From Medicago truncatula (lineage: Eukaryota > Streptophyta > Magnoliopsida > Fabales > Fabaceae), in the NCBI RefSeq assembly GCF_003473485.1, contig NC_053042.1, positions 54,771,762 through 54,835,761 of the forward strand: a DNA stretch of 64,000 bases. Direction: 5' to 3'. This document shows positions 25,408 to 36,895 of this stretch, piece by piece. Below the pieces are notes generated by a model. That model was not told the origin of the DNA. It was given only the letters and a program-made list of their open reading frames with translations, and searched no databases. Made by a program: the position numbers and the translations under genes. Position 1 is the stretch's first letter; each line of letters begins with the position of its first letter.

Positions 25408-26198
25408 GGCATTCAATCTTAATTAATTTACACCACAAGACTTATAACAAATAAAATTTTACATCAAATTTCTTTCATCCGGATGTCCTTAAATTCATCA
25501 CCTACCTTCATTCAAATTTCTTCTTCTTTATTCTTCCCTATTGATCAATTCTTGTTTCTTTTTCATTCTTCTTCCCATTTTGATTGTTCAGTTTTGTTGT
25601 TCCAAATTTCCGCAATTTCCAATTATAGTGAGAATTGTCGTTGTTTCTAGAGCTGTGTCGGGTATCGTAACTTATTTTTTTTATTTAAGCACCCAACCTA
25701 ATAAAATCTGCTAACACGCATAGACCTGCCTCACTATCAGCCAAAGCCTTTAAGTCCAAACAAAAGAACAAAAGTCTCATCACATAACAATTTCAGCAGC
25801 AACCAAAAAAATGCTAGCAGACTCCCACAAAATCACAACGGCAACACCTGCTAGCAGCCCTCAAAGTACAACACATGACTTACTCAATTGTTATAATTAA
25901 CTACCTCACAACCAAGAAAAATCAAATCAAAAATAAAAATTAAGTCACCATACCTGACGTGGTACTGGAAATAACGACAATTCTCACGATATTTGGAATC
26001 AAACGAACGACGACGATTCTCACGAAAATTAAAAAATGCGGCAGTTGGGAACGAAAAAATTGAACAATCAAAATGGGAAGAAGAAATTTTATGAATATAA
26101 CTGATAAATTTAAGGACATTCAGATTAAAGAAATTTGATGTGAAATTTTAATTGTTCTAAGTCAGTCATGTAGTGTAACTTAATTAAGATTGGACACC
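25408..26198. mobile_element. Long-inverted-repeat (Mutator-like/foldback) element 1
   Basis: Left arm GGCATTCAATCTTAATTAA... and right arm, reverse-complemented, GGTGTCCAATCTTAATTAA... remain similar for over 200 bp, including the shared block ACATCAAATTTCTTT. Total 791 bp, non-coding. The arms are degenerate and no convincing target duplication was found. Confidence 0.7.
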
Positions 26199-26211
26199 TA
26201 AATATAATTAA

Positions 26212-27088
26212 GGCAAAATTACATTATGGATCCTTTATCTTATTTATTTGTTACACTTTGATCCTTTATCTTTATTTTTTTCCGTTTATGTCATTTATCT
26301 CTCTTAGAAGCACATATACATCTTTTTTCTCATTTTTTATTAAAAATGATAAAAAAAAATGCAGAAATATGATGAAGATGATGATCATCTTCATCTTCTT
26401 CCTTTGAATCTTCATCATCTTCTTAAAAAAAATTCTACTAAAATATATCGTGAATTAATGTTATATTCACCTCAAATCTTCTTTTAAACACAAAAATTAA
26501 AACCTTAATTTCACGAATGTTGCAATGCGGATGGTGGAGGTTTAGTCACTGGCGGAAGGGTTAGGCTTTACGAAAGTTAAGATTGTTCTGGAAACAACAA
26601 AATTGATGTGCAAAGTTGCTCTCAATTTTGGGGTTATCTTTATGCCGGGTTTGAATATTGAGTTAGAAAATAATAATAATAATAATAATAATACACGGTG
26701 TGACAATTTTTTTTTTTCCGATGAAACTAAATCTCTTTCTCGACAGGGTTTTGATTTTTGTGTTTAAAAGAAGATTTGAGGTGAATATAACATTAATTCA
26801 TGATATTGGGAGATATATTTGTGTAGAAATTTTTTTGATTCAATGAAGATGAAGAAGATTCAAAGGAAGAAGATGAAGATGATGGACATCTTCATCATAT
26901 TTCTGGATTTTTTTCATTTTTAATAAAAATATATTTTAAAAAATAAAATTATGTATTTAAAAAAAAATGAGAAAAAGGATGTATATGTGCTTATATAAGA
27001 GATAAAAGACCTAAACGGAAAAAAATAAAGATAAAGGACCAAAGTGTTACAAATAAATAAGATAAAAGATCTCTAATGTAATCATGTC
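26212..27088. mobile_element. Long-inverted-repeat Mutator-like element 2
   Basis: Inverted arms of about 120 bp share CTTTATCTTTATTTTTTTCC and GCACATATACATC. The perfect 9-bp direct repeat TATAATTAA lies at 26203-26211 and 27089-27097, as for Mutator-superfamily elements. The interior holds GAAGATGATG-type repeats, again inverted (about 26368-26410 and 26855-26900), and a short AAT microsatellite at about 26668-26690. No transposase. Confidence 0.85.
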
Positions 27089-27102
27089 TATAATTAAATA
27101 AA

Positions 27103-28502
27103 GGCTTAATTGAACCTCCGGTCCCTTAACTTAATTCTTTTTTTTTAAATTGGTCTCATATCTTTTAAAAGTCTCAAGTTGGTCCTTTATATGTGTTTCC
27201 GTCGGTTAATTTAGTCCTATTTCGTCAATTTTAATCTCCTAAAAAAGGAGACCGTTGGATAAAGGAGGTCTGTGATATCTAATCATGTATCACCAACACT
27301 TAATTTATTCCACTTTCCTTTATCTTCTTCCCTCATCTTCATCTTCATACAACATTGAACAATCTTCATCGTCTTCATAAAAGAAAAAACATTTCTTTTA
27401 ATCAAATTTTCTAAGAATAAAATTTGTCAAATTTTCATACTTGTTCTCCGCAAAGGGTTGAGTAATCTGTAGATCTTATCAAGATAAAGGTTTTCATACA
27501 TTTTTCTTCATCTTCCTCTTCATTAACTTCATAAATATTGAGTAAACAAACCAAAAATAAACCCAGCTAATCTTAATTACCCACAAAATCAAAATTGCCC
27601 ATAAATATTAATATTCTTCCTTCCTCTTCCTATTCTTCTGTTCTCTTCTCCTAAATCAGAATTACCCACAATAACACCATCACCAGAATCTCAACACCAA
27701 CACCATCTCAACAGAAACGCTAGAACATGCATGTGTTCTTGAACCTGCACCAAAATGAAATCTCCATCTCACGGTCCTTTTCAGAATCACAACCACATAT
27801 ACAAAATCAAATCTCTGTTGGAATCATATTACAATGGGAAAGCAATCAATTGCAAGTATGAGATTTTTTATGCTGAATGGGTTTTTGAGAAATGGGTTTT
27901 GAGATTCATTTAATCAAACATCGAGTTTTAAGATTCTCTTTTCCTTTCATTGAATCTGTCGTTGTAGAGAGATTTACTGTTGATGATGATTTTTGAAGTG
28001 ATGACGGGTTTCAAATTTCAACTGGGTTTTAAGAAATGGATTTTATTTTGTAAATGAAGCGGTGGGGAGTTAAGATGATGAGTTTTGTTTTGTTTCCAGG
28101 GTTATTTGTTGTTGATTTTCTGGGTTTATATTAATATGTTGGTGATGTTAATTATAGATTTAAGGGTTTGATTATGTAGTATTTATTGAAATTAAATGGT
28201 TTAATTTTTTAAAGAAAAAAAAATGGGTTTTTCTAATGAAGATTGATGAAGCTTTTATGAAGATGAAGATGAGGGAAGAAGATGAAGAAAAGTGGAATAA
28301 ATTAGGTATATGGTGATACATGATTAGATCTCACAGACCTTCTTTATCCAACGGTCTCCTTTTTTAGGAGATTAAAATTGGCAAAATAGGACTAAATTAA
28401 CGGACGGAAACACATATAAAGGACCAACTTGAGACTTTTAAAAGATATGGGACCAATTTTAAAAAAAGAATTAAGTTAAGGGACCGGAGGATCAATTAAG
28501 CC
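27103..28502. mobile_element. Long-inverted-repeat Mutator-like element 3
   Basis: Inverted arms of about 190 bp start GGCTTAATTGAACCTCCGG / GGCTTAATTGATCCTCCGG and run through the ATTTAGTCCTATTTCGTCAA block. The flanks TTAAATAAA (27094-27102) and TTAAATTAA (28503-28511) form a 9-bp duplication with one mismatch. The 1.0-kb interior has no recognisable coding region. Only 14 bp separate it from element 2. Confidence 0.85.
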
Positions 28503-28795
28503 TTAAATTAAAATTATTATAAGGGTAAAATATCCTCCGGGATCAATTAAGCCATTAAATGTAATATACATTGATAACATTAAATGTCATAAATGTTATA
28601 AAGTTAAGGGACAGGAGGATAAATTAAGCCTTAAATAATAATTTTATAACATGTCAGCTATTTTACAACATATTAATATATATAATTTTTCCATATCAAT
28701 TATTATTTAAGGGTATAAAATTATTATTTAAGGCTTAATTGATCCTCCGGGATCAATTAATTTGGTAAAATGTTACAACATTTTCTTGTAACCAG
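28503..28795. repeat. Scrambled copies of the element-3 terminus
   Basis: The motif TCCTCCGGGATCAATTAAGCC and its reverse recur near 28530, 28605 and 28735-28760 in both orientations. These are remnants of termini related to element 3 piled up just before the surviving PPR coding block. Confidence 0.7.
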
Positions 28796-30518
28796 TTGCT
28801 TCTCATTTATAAGAGTGTTGACAAGAAAAAAATAGCTGACGTGTTACTTATGATGGAAAAGGAGAATGTCAAACCTTCTCCTTATACTTATAAAATTTTA
28901 ATAGACGTAAAGGGCATGTCTAATGATATTGATGGAATCTCTCAAATTGTTAGGACAATGAAGGCAGAAGGTGTTGAACCAGATCATCTAACATGGGCAG
29001 TCTTGGCTAGGCATTATGCCTCAGCCGGGCTTATAGAAAAAACTGAAGCTATATTGAAGGTGACAATATGTGGGTATGCCCAACGTAACTTTGTTTCACC
29101 TTTATGCAATACTGGGTAGGGCTGATGAAGTTGAGAGAATTTGGAAGGCTTGTGAGTCAAAGCCTCGGGTTGAGGACTACCTTGCTGCAATTGAAGCTTG
29201 GTGAAGGTTGAAGAAAATTGAAGAAGCAGAGGCAGTTTTTGGGATGATGTCAATTAAATGGAAACTTATCGCCCAGAACTACTTAGTACTCCTGAAAATT
29301 TATACAAGACATAAGATGCTAGACAAGGGTAAGGATCTTATTAAGAAAATGGAAGATAGTGGGTGCATAATAGGTCCAATAACCTAGGATGCTATTGTGT
29401 CTCTTTATGTTCGTGCAGGAGAAGTCGAAAAGGCAGACGACGTTTTGCAGAGGGCACTACAACAACAGAATAAGAAGCCATTGTTTACTACTTATATGAC
29501 TATTATGGAGCCGTATGCAAAGAGGGGTGACGTCCATAACGCAGAGAAGATTTTCTATTGTTTGAGACAAGCTAATCATATTTCTAAAATAAGTTTGTTC
29601 CGTGCTCTAGCACAGGCTTATAAAAACGCCAAACTACCGGCATATGGGATCAGTGAGAGGATGAAAGCTGATAACCAATTCCCCAACAAAGCTTTGGCTG
29701 GCCAGTTGGCTCTAGTTGATCCATTTAGGAAAACTCCAGTTTCTGATTTGCTTGATTGAAGAAATTAGCATATTCTCTCTTCTGTGCTTCAACTTTTCAA
29801 ATGAACTATTATTAGTTAGGTTGAACTTCCCGGATTTGAATATTTTGAAAAAGTATAGAAACTAAAGATATAAATTAAGAATTGTTAGGAATGAGCTCTC
29901 TAACAAAACTTAAGACTTTGTTTGTGAGTTTGAAAAGAAAGATAAATGGATTGTTTTGGAAAGAAAAAGGAAGGAACAAACCCCTAGGAATGGAGTTTTG
30001 GGAGAGGAGGGCTTTGAAATGGAAGGTATTTTTTTTGGTGGTACAAAATCTCGTTAATTTGGGGAACTAAAAGATCCTTTCTTATGATCCTGTTAGGAGA
30101 CTCAAATGGCCATCTCTCCTGTCGTTAATTACAGTGATGAAAACAAACCCAATAATAACGGGTTTCATGAATGTTCCTTAAGGTGCATGCATTTTTCTTT
30201 TAATTAATTTCAGTTTCAGTGCAATAAACAATTCTTTAGTGATTTTATATTCATCAATTGTTTCTATTATATCCTACATTTCTTTCCTATTATATTTATC
30301 AACCATTTTTTTTTCTTCAAATTTTGCCTTCATTATTGTGGGGGAGGAGTGACCTAGAAAGTAAAATATAAACAACAATGCGGATCTGTATATGTCACAC
30401 TATAGTCAGGGACTTGCAGACCGAGTTTTTTGCGATCTCTTCTAATGTGATTGCAATAGGGTTTTGTGTTTTGTTTTTGGTGATCTTTGTAGTTAATAAT
30501 AATACTATTTTTCTATGC

Positions 30519-30580
30519 GGGGTATGATATGTTCCAAAGATTTGAGTGTGGGGTATGATATGTTCAAAAGATTTGAGTGT
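30519..30580. repeat. 31-bp tandem duplication
   Basis: GGGGTATGATATGTTCCAAA plus GATTTGAGTGT is repeated once with a single substitution. No function is evident. Confidence 0.85.
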
Positions 30581-33429
30581 TTTGGTAGGACTTTTAATCG
30601 TTCTAACTGTTTCTTTTTTGTGTGAATAATTATACTCTACGATATAATACATAGTCTTTTTTCATGAAATATATTATATAGTCTGTTGTTACAACTTAAA
30701 ACACAACTGCATGATATTTCTACTTTTCATATTGATTTTTGCTCAATCCATAACTTAAAAAGGAAAGATGGGAAAGGGAGAAAAAGGAGGGAACGACTTG
30801 GGGTCCTTGGACGGCGACAACATTGAAGCATGTAAATGAGGCGTGGCTAATGGTGGATAGAAATAAAGGAGACCGTGTTGGCGAACCCTCGGCACCTATC
30901 TGATGTTGGCGGTAACATTTGCAAGGATACAATCTAGCACTCAAAGAAAAAAGTTGTCAACAATTCCCTGGTGTATGCTTTCATTTTCTTCTTTTTTTTT
31001 TTCATTTCAGTTTCAGTGTACGATAAAAAAAATTGGTTGTTTGTTTCAAATATATCTTTCATTTTTTTTTCTATTATGGCATCAAATTTTCATATTCTGT
31101 TTTTGCTTTTGATTCTGGTTACTTTGTAGGAAATGTCACGAGCCTCTTAAAACAATGAACAACATTTGTGTAAGGGGGTAGACAACTTGAAATCAAGGGG
31201 TATTGAGGGACGATGATGGGGATTTGTACAAAGAGATGAACTGCTTGTTTCTATGGTGAGGATTTATGTGCATTGATAAGATTAGTGGTCTGTCTTTGTC
31301 CTTTGTTATCTCAATTTTTTTTTTAATAATGTTACTGTTATCTCATTTGTTTATTTGCTCCATTCATCGGCAATAGAAAAAAGAAAAACAATTGGAAAAA
31401 GGAAGTATGGATGAGAGCCGCTACAATAAAGCAAAGACGAGAGAAGGAAATTGATACTAAAAGCAAAAGAGATGAAAGGTTGTGATGGAAACAGTGCATC
31501 AGGCCGGCGCGAGGCCAACAAACAGAACAGTAACGGTTGACATGTACCCTATGTTCGTTTTTAATTTTTATCTTTTACTCTCATTTCTTATCTTCTAGGC
31601 TAAGTTGAGATTTCAGTTATGTTTCTTTTCTCTTATTTTTCTTCAGTTTTTGTTTGTTATTTGAAGAACCACGGATAACATATTTCACATGCGTAGTATA
31701 AGAGTTGGGCGTTCTATATGTTGCATATCAATCATGTCCGAAATTTGTAGGTTTTTTGGGCTGATTTTCAAATAGATGTTTGTAAATGTTTTGATTGTTA
31801 TAAGTTTTTCTATATGTTGTTTATGCTTTGTGATTAAGTGACTTCAATTTCAATTAGTTTTTTTTTTTTATCTTTGACATAAACTTTGTTTTGAACTCTA
31901 ATAGTTTCGTGTATTCTATATTTTGTATATGGGAATTCGGTATAAACAGGCTTTTATCTATAGTGTTCTTATGATACTACTCTCTTTGAGATGATATCTC
32001 TTTTCTGCAACCACACTAAAAAAGCAAAAATATGACTTCCCTCCTAATTTTGTTTAAAATTATTTTCTCTACATTCTGAGGGGAGGACTATACTTTGAGC
32101 ACATGGTTCTGGTAAGAAGAAACCCCTTCAACAATTTCAACAGTGTGCTCATCTTTTTGTTTATTGCTTGATTTACACTTTTTAAGAATAAGTTGATTGA
32201 TCTTCATTTTGGTTGAAAATATATATGCAACAGACTTTGTTTTGTGTTCTTAATATGTCTAACATCAAGAGATGAACATCACAAATCTAGGCCTGATTAT
32301 TGAATTTTGTGTATAATAGTATAAAGATGAGGTTATAGATATACACCATGCATCATACAAGTAATAAGCATATCCAGAAAATAGGGAGAGTGAAAGAGGA
32401 ACATCATATGCTTAACTTCTAAGTTAATGTCAAGGTGCAGTAAAATTGACTTTGAAAAAAAGAGAGGGGATGTCAACCATTCATGAGGAAAGTTACGGTA
32501 GTCATTAGGATACACCAAATATTATCACATTTTTCAAAATTAAATAATTGGAATTGATATGCCAATATGTTGTGTAAATAAAAAATATTCATAGATATGC
32601 CATGTGTTCCCTTTGATTGAAGATTGTTGTTTAAAATGAATTGAATAAAGTGTGGTTGCCCATTCATAAATGGATGGTTTTTAGTCTGTGTTTAAGTAGA
32701 CTATGGCAGGAGTAGGCTACAGCACTTGCAGCCACATTTAAATTTAAATTTCTTTGAAGGCATTTAAGAAAGAGGAGGATTGGAGATATTAGAGAACTTC
32801 AGGATTTTGAGACCACTTGCAAAAGAAGTACCTCTATCTAACGTCATGCTACAAAAGGTTTCTCTACGAAAGCATAACATTGAAGATTTTTCTTATAGAG
32901 AAAAAATGTAGATATCTAGAGTTTTTGGTAGTATGAAAAAGGGTAAACTTTGGAAAAATTATTCATTTACGCATATCCTTGGTCTCTCTCTTTCCTCTTT
33001 ACGCTATCAATTAGTTTACGATATGTTCTTGAGTTCCGTTCATTGATATTATTTAATAGATTAATATAGCTTAATCAAATGTCTAAGTATGAAGCATAGC
33101 TTAATAAAATGTTCAAATATGAAGCATGTTGTAAACAAAGAAACATAGGAAAATTATATACATACATTAGCGCAGTAGAAAAAGCGGACAGACGGTCTTA
33201 GTATAGGTTGTATTGGATGGATCAAAAACAATCGATTATCCATTAAGAATTCACTAAAATTGTTCAAAAGGAATCAATTCAATTCACCTATCAGTGATAT
33301 CCTTTCAATCTATCTATTAGTGATTTTTGAATGGATGAAATACCCTATCCCTTCAACAACTTTTTTTTTTTTCTTTCAAAATCTTAATAAAAAAATTTCC
33401 TTGACAAAAAGATATATAAAAAAATCATT

Positions 33430-33680
33430 TCTCTAGAATTAGCCCTAAACACTAGCATCGATCTCAACCCTTAAAATCGGCTCAAACCCTAAAATCGAAC
33501 ATTAACCGTAAAATTTGGCCACAAGTCCTAAAATTGCCATCAACCACTAAAATCAGTTGTATTCTCTAAAGTTAGTCATAAATTCTAACATTTGTTCCCA
33601 AATCCTAAAATTGACCATAAACCTATTATCAATCTCGAACTTTAAAGACAAAAACCCTATGACCAATCTCAAAATTACAT
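33430..33680. repeat. Degenerate minisatellite, CCTAAAATYG-type
   Basis: Around nine degenerate units of about 22-28 bp share a core such as AACCCTAAAATCG or TCCTAAAATTGAC. The units are too irregular for telomere sequence, though they contain the CCCTAAA string. Confidence 0.55.
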
Positions 33681-35005
33681 TTTGGGTTTTGAGAACTCGA
33701 AGTGGCTTGAATTTTCAAAACTCAGAATGCATTTAAGTGGGGCATAAAATTGAATGGATAAATCAAATAATATTACAACACATAAGAAACTCAATGATCA
33801 CTATTATCATTGAAACTCCAAAGTTCTATTTTCCCCTCTTCGTATGAACATTATATGCAAAAAAAGAATGAAAAGAAATAATTCACACGAAGGATCTCAT
33901 GATTTCAATTAAATAAACAAAATAGTGGATCTCATGGGATCTAATACTAAATCATTTTAAATCACACTCGTCAATCAATATGTAAAGCGGGTAAAGTAAA
34001 TTAGCACTAACCATGCAATTAGAAATCAAACTTGCTGTAATCAGTACCAATAAACAAAAATCAGTAAATAGAATAAAAATACAACGGTAGTTAACTACAG
34101 TTTGGTGGTTCAATTACTTTTTAAATGGGTTAAAACCGACTTAAAAAGTGATTAGACTGCTTTAACTACAGCTGAAAAAGCCAAATTGTAGTTAAGTACA
34201 GTTGGATACGTTTTATAGCAATTTCTCCCGTGAGAAGAGTAACTTTCAAGTTCTTATCATCCAACCAAGATGTCTTATTTTGATCAAGTAGAAACATAGT
34301 GATCTTCTTTATCGATACCACTGAAATTAACTAGCATTCAGATGTTACCTCGTAAGAAAGACAAAAGGGGGGAGGAGGGGAAAAGAAAAATAACAGCAAG
34401 ACATGATTTACCTCCATATAGGACTTTGGGGGATTTTTGAGAATATTGAAGGGTAGCTAATATAAATCATATAAATTAAAAATGTAGCATGCAAAAACTG
34501 CAATGAACTTCGCCACCCATAGTTATTTAATATGATAATATATTATGCAAAGTTGACATTATTGCTATCTTTCTGGGTTGGGAACTTGGGAAATCACCAA
34601 GCACCTCATACATAAAAAATTCTAGAGGGGTAGTAAAAACACCCCTTCTCAACAGTCAAACAATGTGAATATAGAGAAGAAAAATCAAATATGTGTACTT
34701 TCATCGAATATTGGATTATGCAAAATCCCTAGAAAACTAAGCAAATAATAGGTCAACCAAAGAAAAATACAGTTGTAGGCCTGAGGAGTGACTGATTCAC
34801 TGCTTCATCATCCATCAATGTTTCTTAATCGGTCCATGATATGTTATGGAACCAAATTTATCCATAAAATATAGTATACTTATTGTCTACTCTAATCTAG
34901 CTCCACTTTGATACCAACCTCCTCTATACTCCATGCATGAATTTTCAACATTCATTCTCTACTTTATTTCAACTGAAAGGTTGCCAAGAAGATTACTGAG
35001 TTCCC

Positions 35006-36033
35006 TTATCTGTTCCTTTGCACTGTCTGAGGGCCATTTGGTTTATCAATAGCTTGATTGGTACTTTCAGTATTGGGATTAAAATTATTTACATGGACAT
35101 TTCTTGTGTTATTCAGATTCGAGGGTGTCCACCTATTTGCATCTCTTGTACCTGGACTTGTATTTGGCGCTGTCTGTTGGTATCTATTTCTTGGCACGGC
35201 TTTTATGTACCTATTCTCGACCGCAACAGGAGGCACTTGTGCATTTGATTGAACCTTGTTCTCGATCCACCTATTTGCATCTCTTGTCCCTGGACTTGTA
35301 TTTGGTGTGGTCTGTTGGTATCTGTTTCTTGGCTCGGCTTGTATGTACCTATTCTCAGTCACAACAGGAGGCACTTGCGCATTTGGTTGAAACCTGTTCT
35401 CATGTTGGTATCTGTTTCTTGGCTCGGCTTGTTTGTACCTATTCTCGGTCACATCGGGAGGCGCTTGCGCATTTGATTGAAACTTGTTCTCAACACGATA
35501 ATTAGCTTTTTTGTACCTATTTTCTACCACGGGTGGAGATACTGAATCATTCCCATCATTGATACTATTAGTCAATGTATCCGGTGTTTCAACTGAATTG
35601 CTAGAATTGGTAGTTAATGGTTCCACATCACCCTCCTCGGCCTTTGAATCCATACGTACGGCGTCTTGCGATTTTTTCGCACCTTTCTTAGCCGGTCCAT
35701 ATTTAAGATGTCTGACTATAATATAAGCGTCTTTTTTTGCCAGATGCGGTCCACTTTCCACAACACAGACATCTTCTATCTGCAAAGAACTTTATGAATG
35801 TAGAAAGGAAGGATATAAAGAAATGCAAATGGGAAAAGAGACAAGTGAAAAATAGTTCAGATAGAAAACCGCAGAATAAAGCAGAAACCATACCAGAGCC
35901 GAAAGACGAGATATTGCGTCTAACATGGCCTGATCTGCGTTACCTGTTGCCTTGACCTGTTTCAAGTAGTCAAAAGAGCAATCATTATTCATTGACTAAC
36001 AATGCACAAAATTATATGATGTGATGGATGAAT

Positions 36034-36082
<49 letters not shown>

Positions 36083-36841
36083 GACATATCAAGTGAGAGG
36101 AGTAGTTATAATGAGAGATGAGAGGAATTAATTTCGACCGTTGGATTTAAATCAAAGGCTGAGATTAAAATGCTCTTTAAAATGGGTCAAGTAGTGCAAC
36201 CTATACACTTCTTCTTCTCCACTTCGTCTTTCTCTCTCTGTGTAACTTCTACAGGTTCTTTTTGTGTCTCTTCTTATTTTCATGGTCTTAATTTCATCAT
36301 TTGGTCAAAACAAAATCCTTCCCTATCACCATTGTAAATAAAAAGACCCATTTTTTGGGGTTTTTTTGGTCAGGGTTAAATTCAAACTTACGTGGTCTCT
36401 CACGCTTCTTTCTGTTCCAGAACCACTTTCGTCTCCCAATCGTGAAAGAAAACAGGTTGCTTAGCCATAAAATTCAATTTTGGAAAAGGGTTAAATTCAA
36501 ACAGCTGTGACTCTAATTTGTTTAGATTCGATAGACAATTTGATTAAAAGCATGATTTTTATTATAGAGAAATTAGAGTTGAATAAGAATCAGCCTTGCT
36601 CAAGAACCGAAAATGTTAGATCTAAAAGAAAGAATCGCAACAGTATCAAAGAAGAATTTTTTTTTTGTTCGTAAGGAAGAATGATCGCTAAAAAAAATAA
36701 CGGAAAAGACACGAAGGAAACCAGAGGTCAGAAAGAATAGGATGCTATTGCCAAAATTAAGTATTACCATAAAGATTAATCTAAGGGCCACAATTGAACA
36801 CTCTCATCTCTCATTATAAAAGTCCTCTCACTTGATATGTC

Positions 36842-36895
<54 letters not shown>

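Larger units (their letters stand above)
25075..29759 (+). pseudogene. PPR protein gene, interrupted and decayed
   Basis: A likely first exon (25075-25115) encodes MWALRQAWIRLTL and ends AG|GTAAT; this N-terminus resembles the Arabidopsis At1g80270/At1g15480 (PPR596-type) family. The next recognisable coding begins at 28796 after a CCAG acceptor and runs to the stop at 29759. It encodes degenerate PPR repeats and the family's typical C-terminus (...NKALAGQLALVDPFRKTPVSDLLD). Damage: a frameshift near 29075-29085, TGA at about 29202 (AIEAW*), and TAG at about 29385 (IGPIT*DAI). Roughly the first half of a protein of about 600 aa is missing, and the gap is filled by three long-inverted-repeat elements. 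The gene once coded an organelle RNA-binding protein; it can no longer do so. A late ATG gives an open frame at 29397-29757, but this is only the tail. Confidence 0.85.
29760..35005. other. Large intergenic region
   Basis: About 5.2 kb of AT-rich DNA between the PPR pseudogene and the IF3 gene. I found no reading frame with family resemblance on either strand. It contains a 31-bp tandem duplication (30519-30580), a degenerate CCTAAAAT-rich repeat block (about 33430-33680), and many short homopolymer tracts. The right end is the 3' flank of IF3. Confidence 0.6.

Noticed and set aside
29869..30070. 62-codon frame after the PPR pseudogene as a separate gene
   Set aside because: Short, Lys-rich, without homology, in decayed intergenic DNA.
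33430..33680. CCCTAAA-containing block as interstitial telomere repeat
   Set aside because: The heptamer is not repeated regularly; units are 22-28 bp and degenerate.
35018..35726. Several plus-strand open frames across the IF3 last exon
   Set aside because: They are antisense shadows of the in-frame repeat tail of IF3, and their repetitive Trp/Cys-rich translation follows from that repeat.
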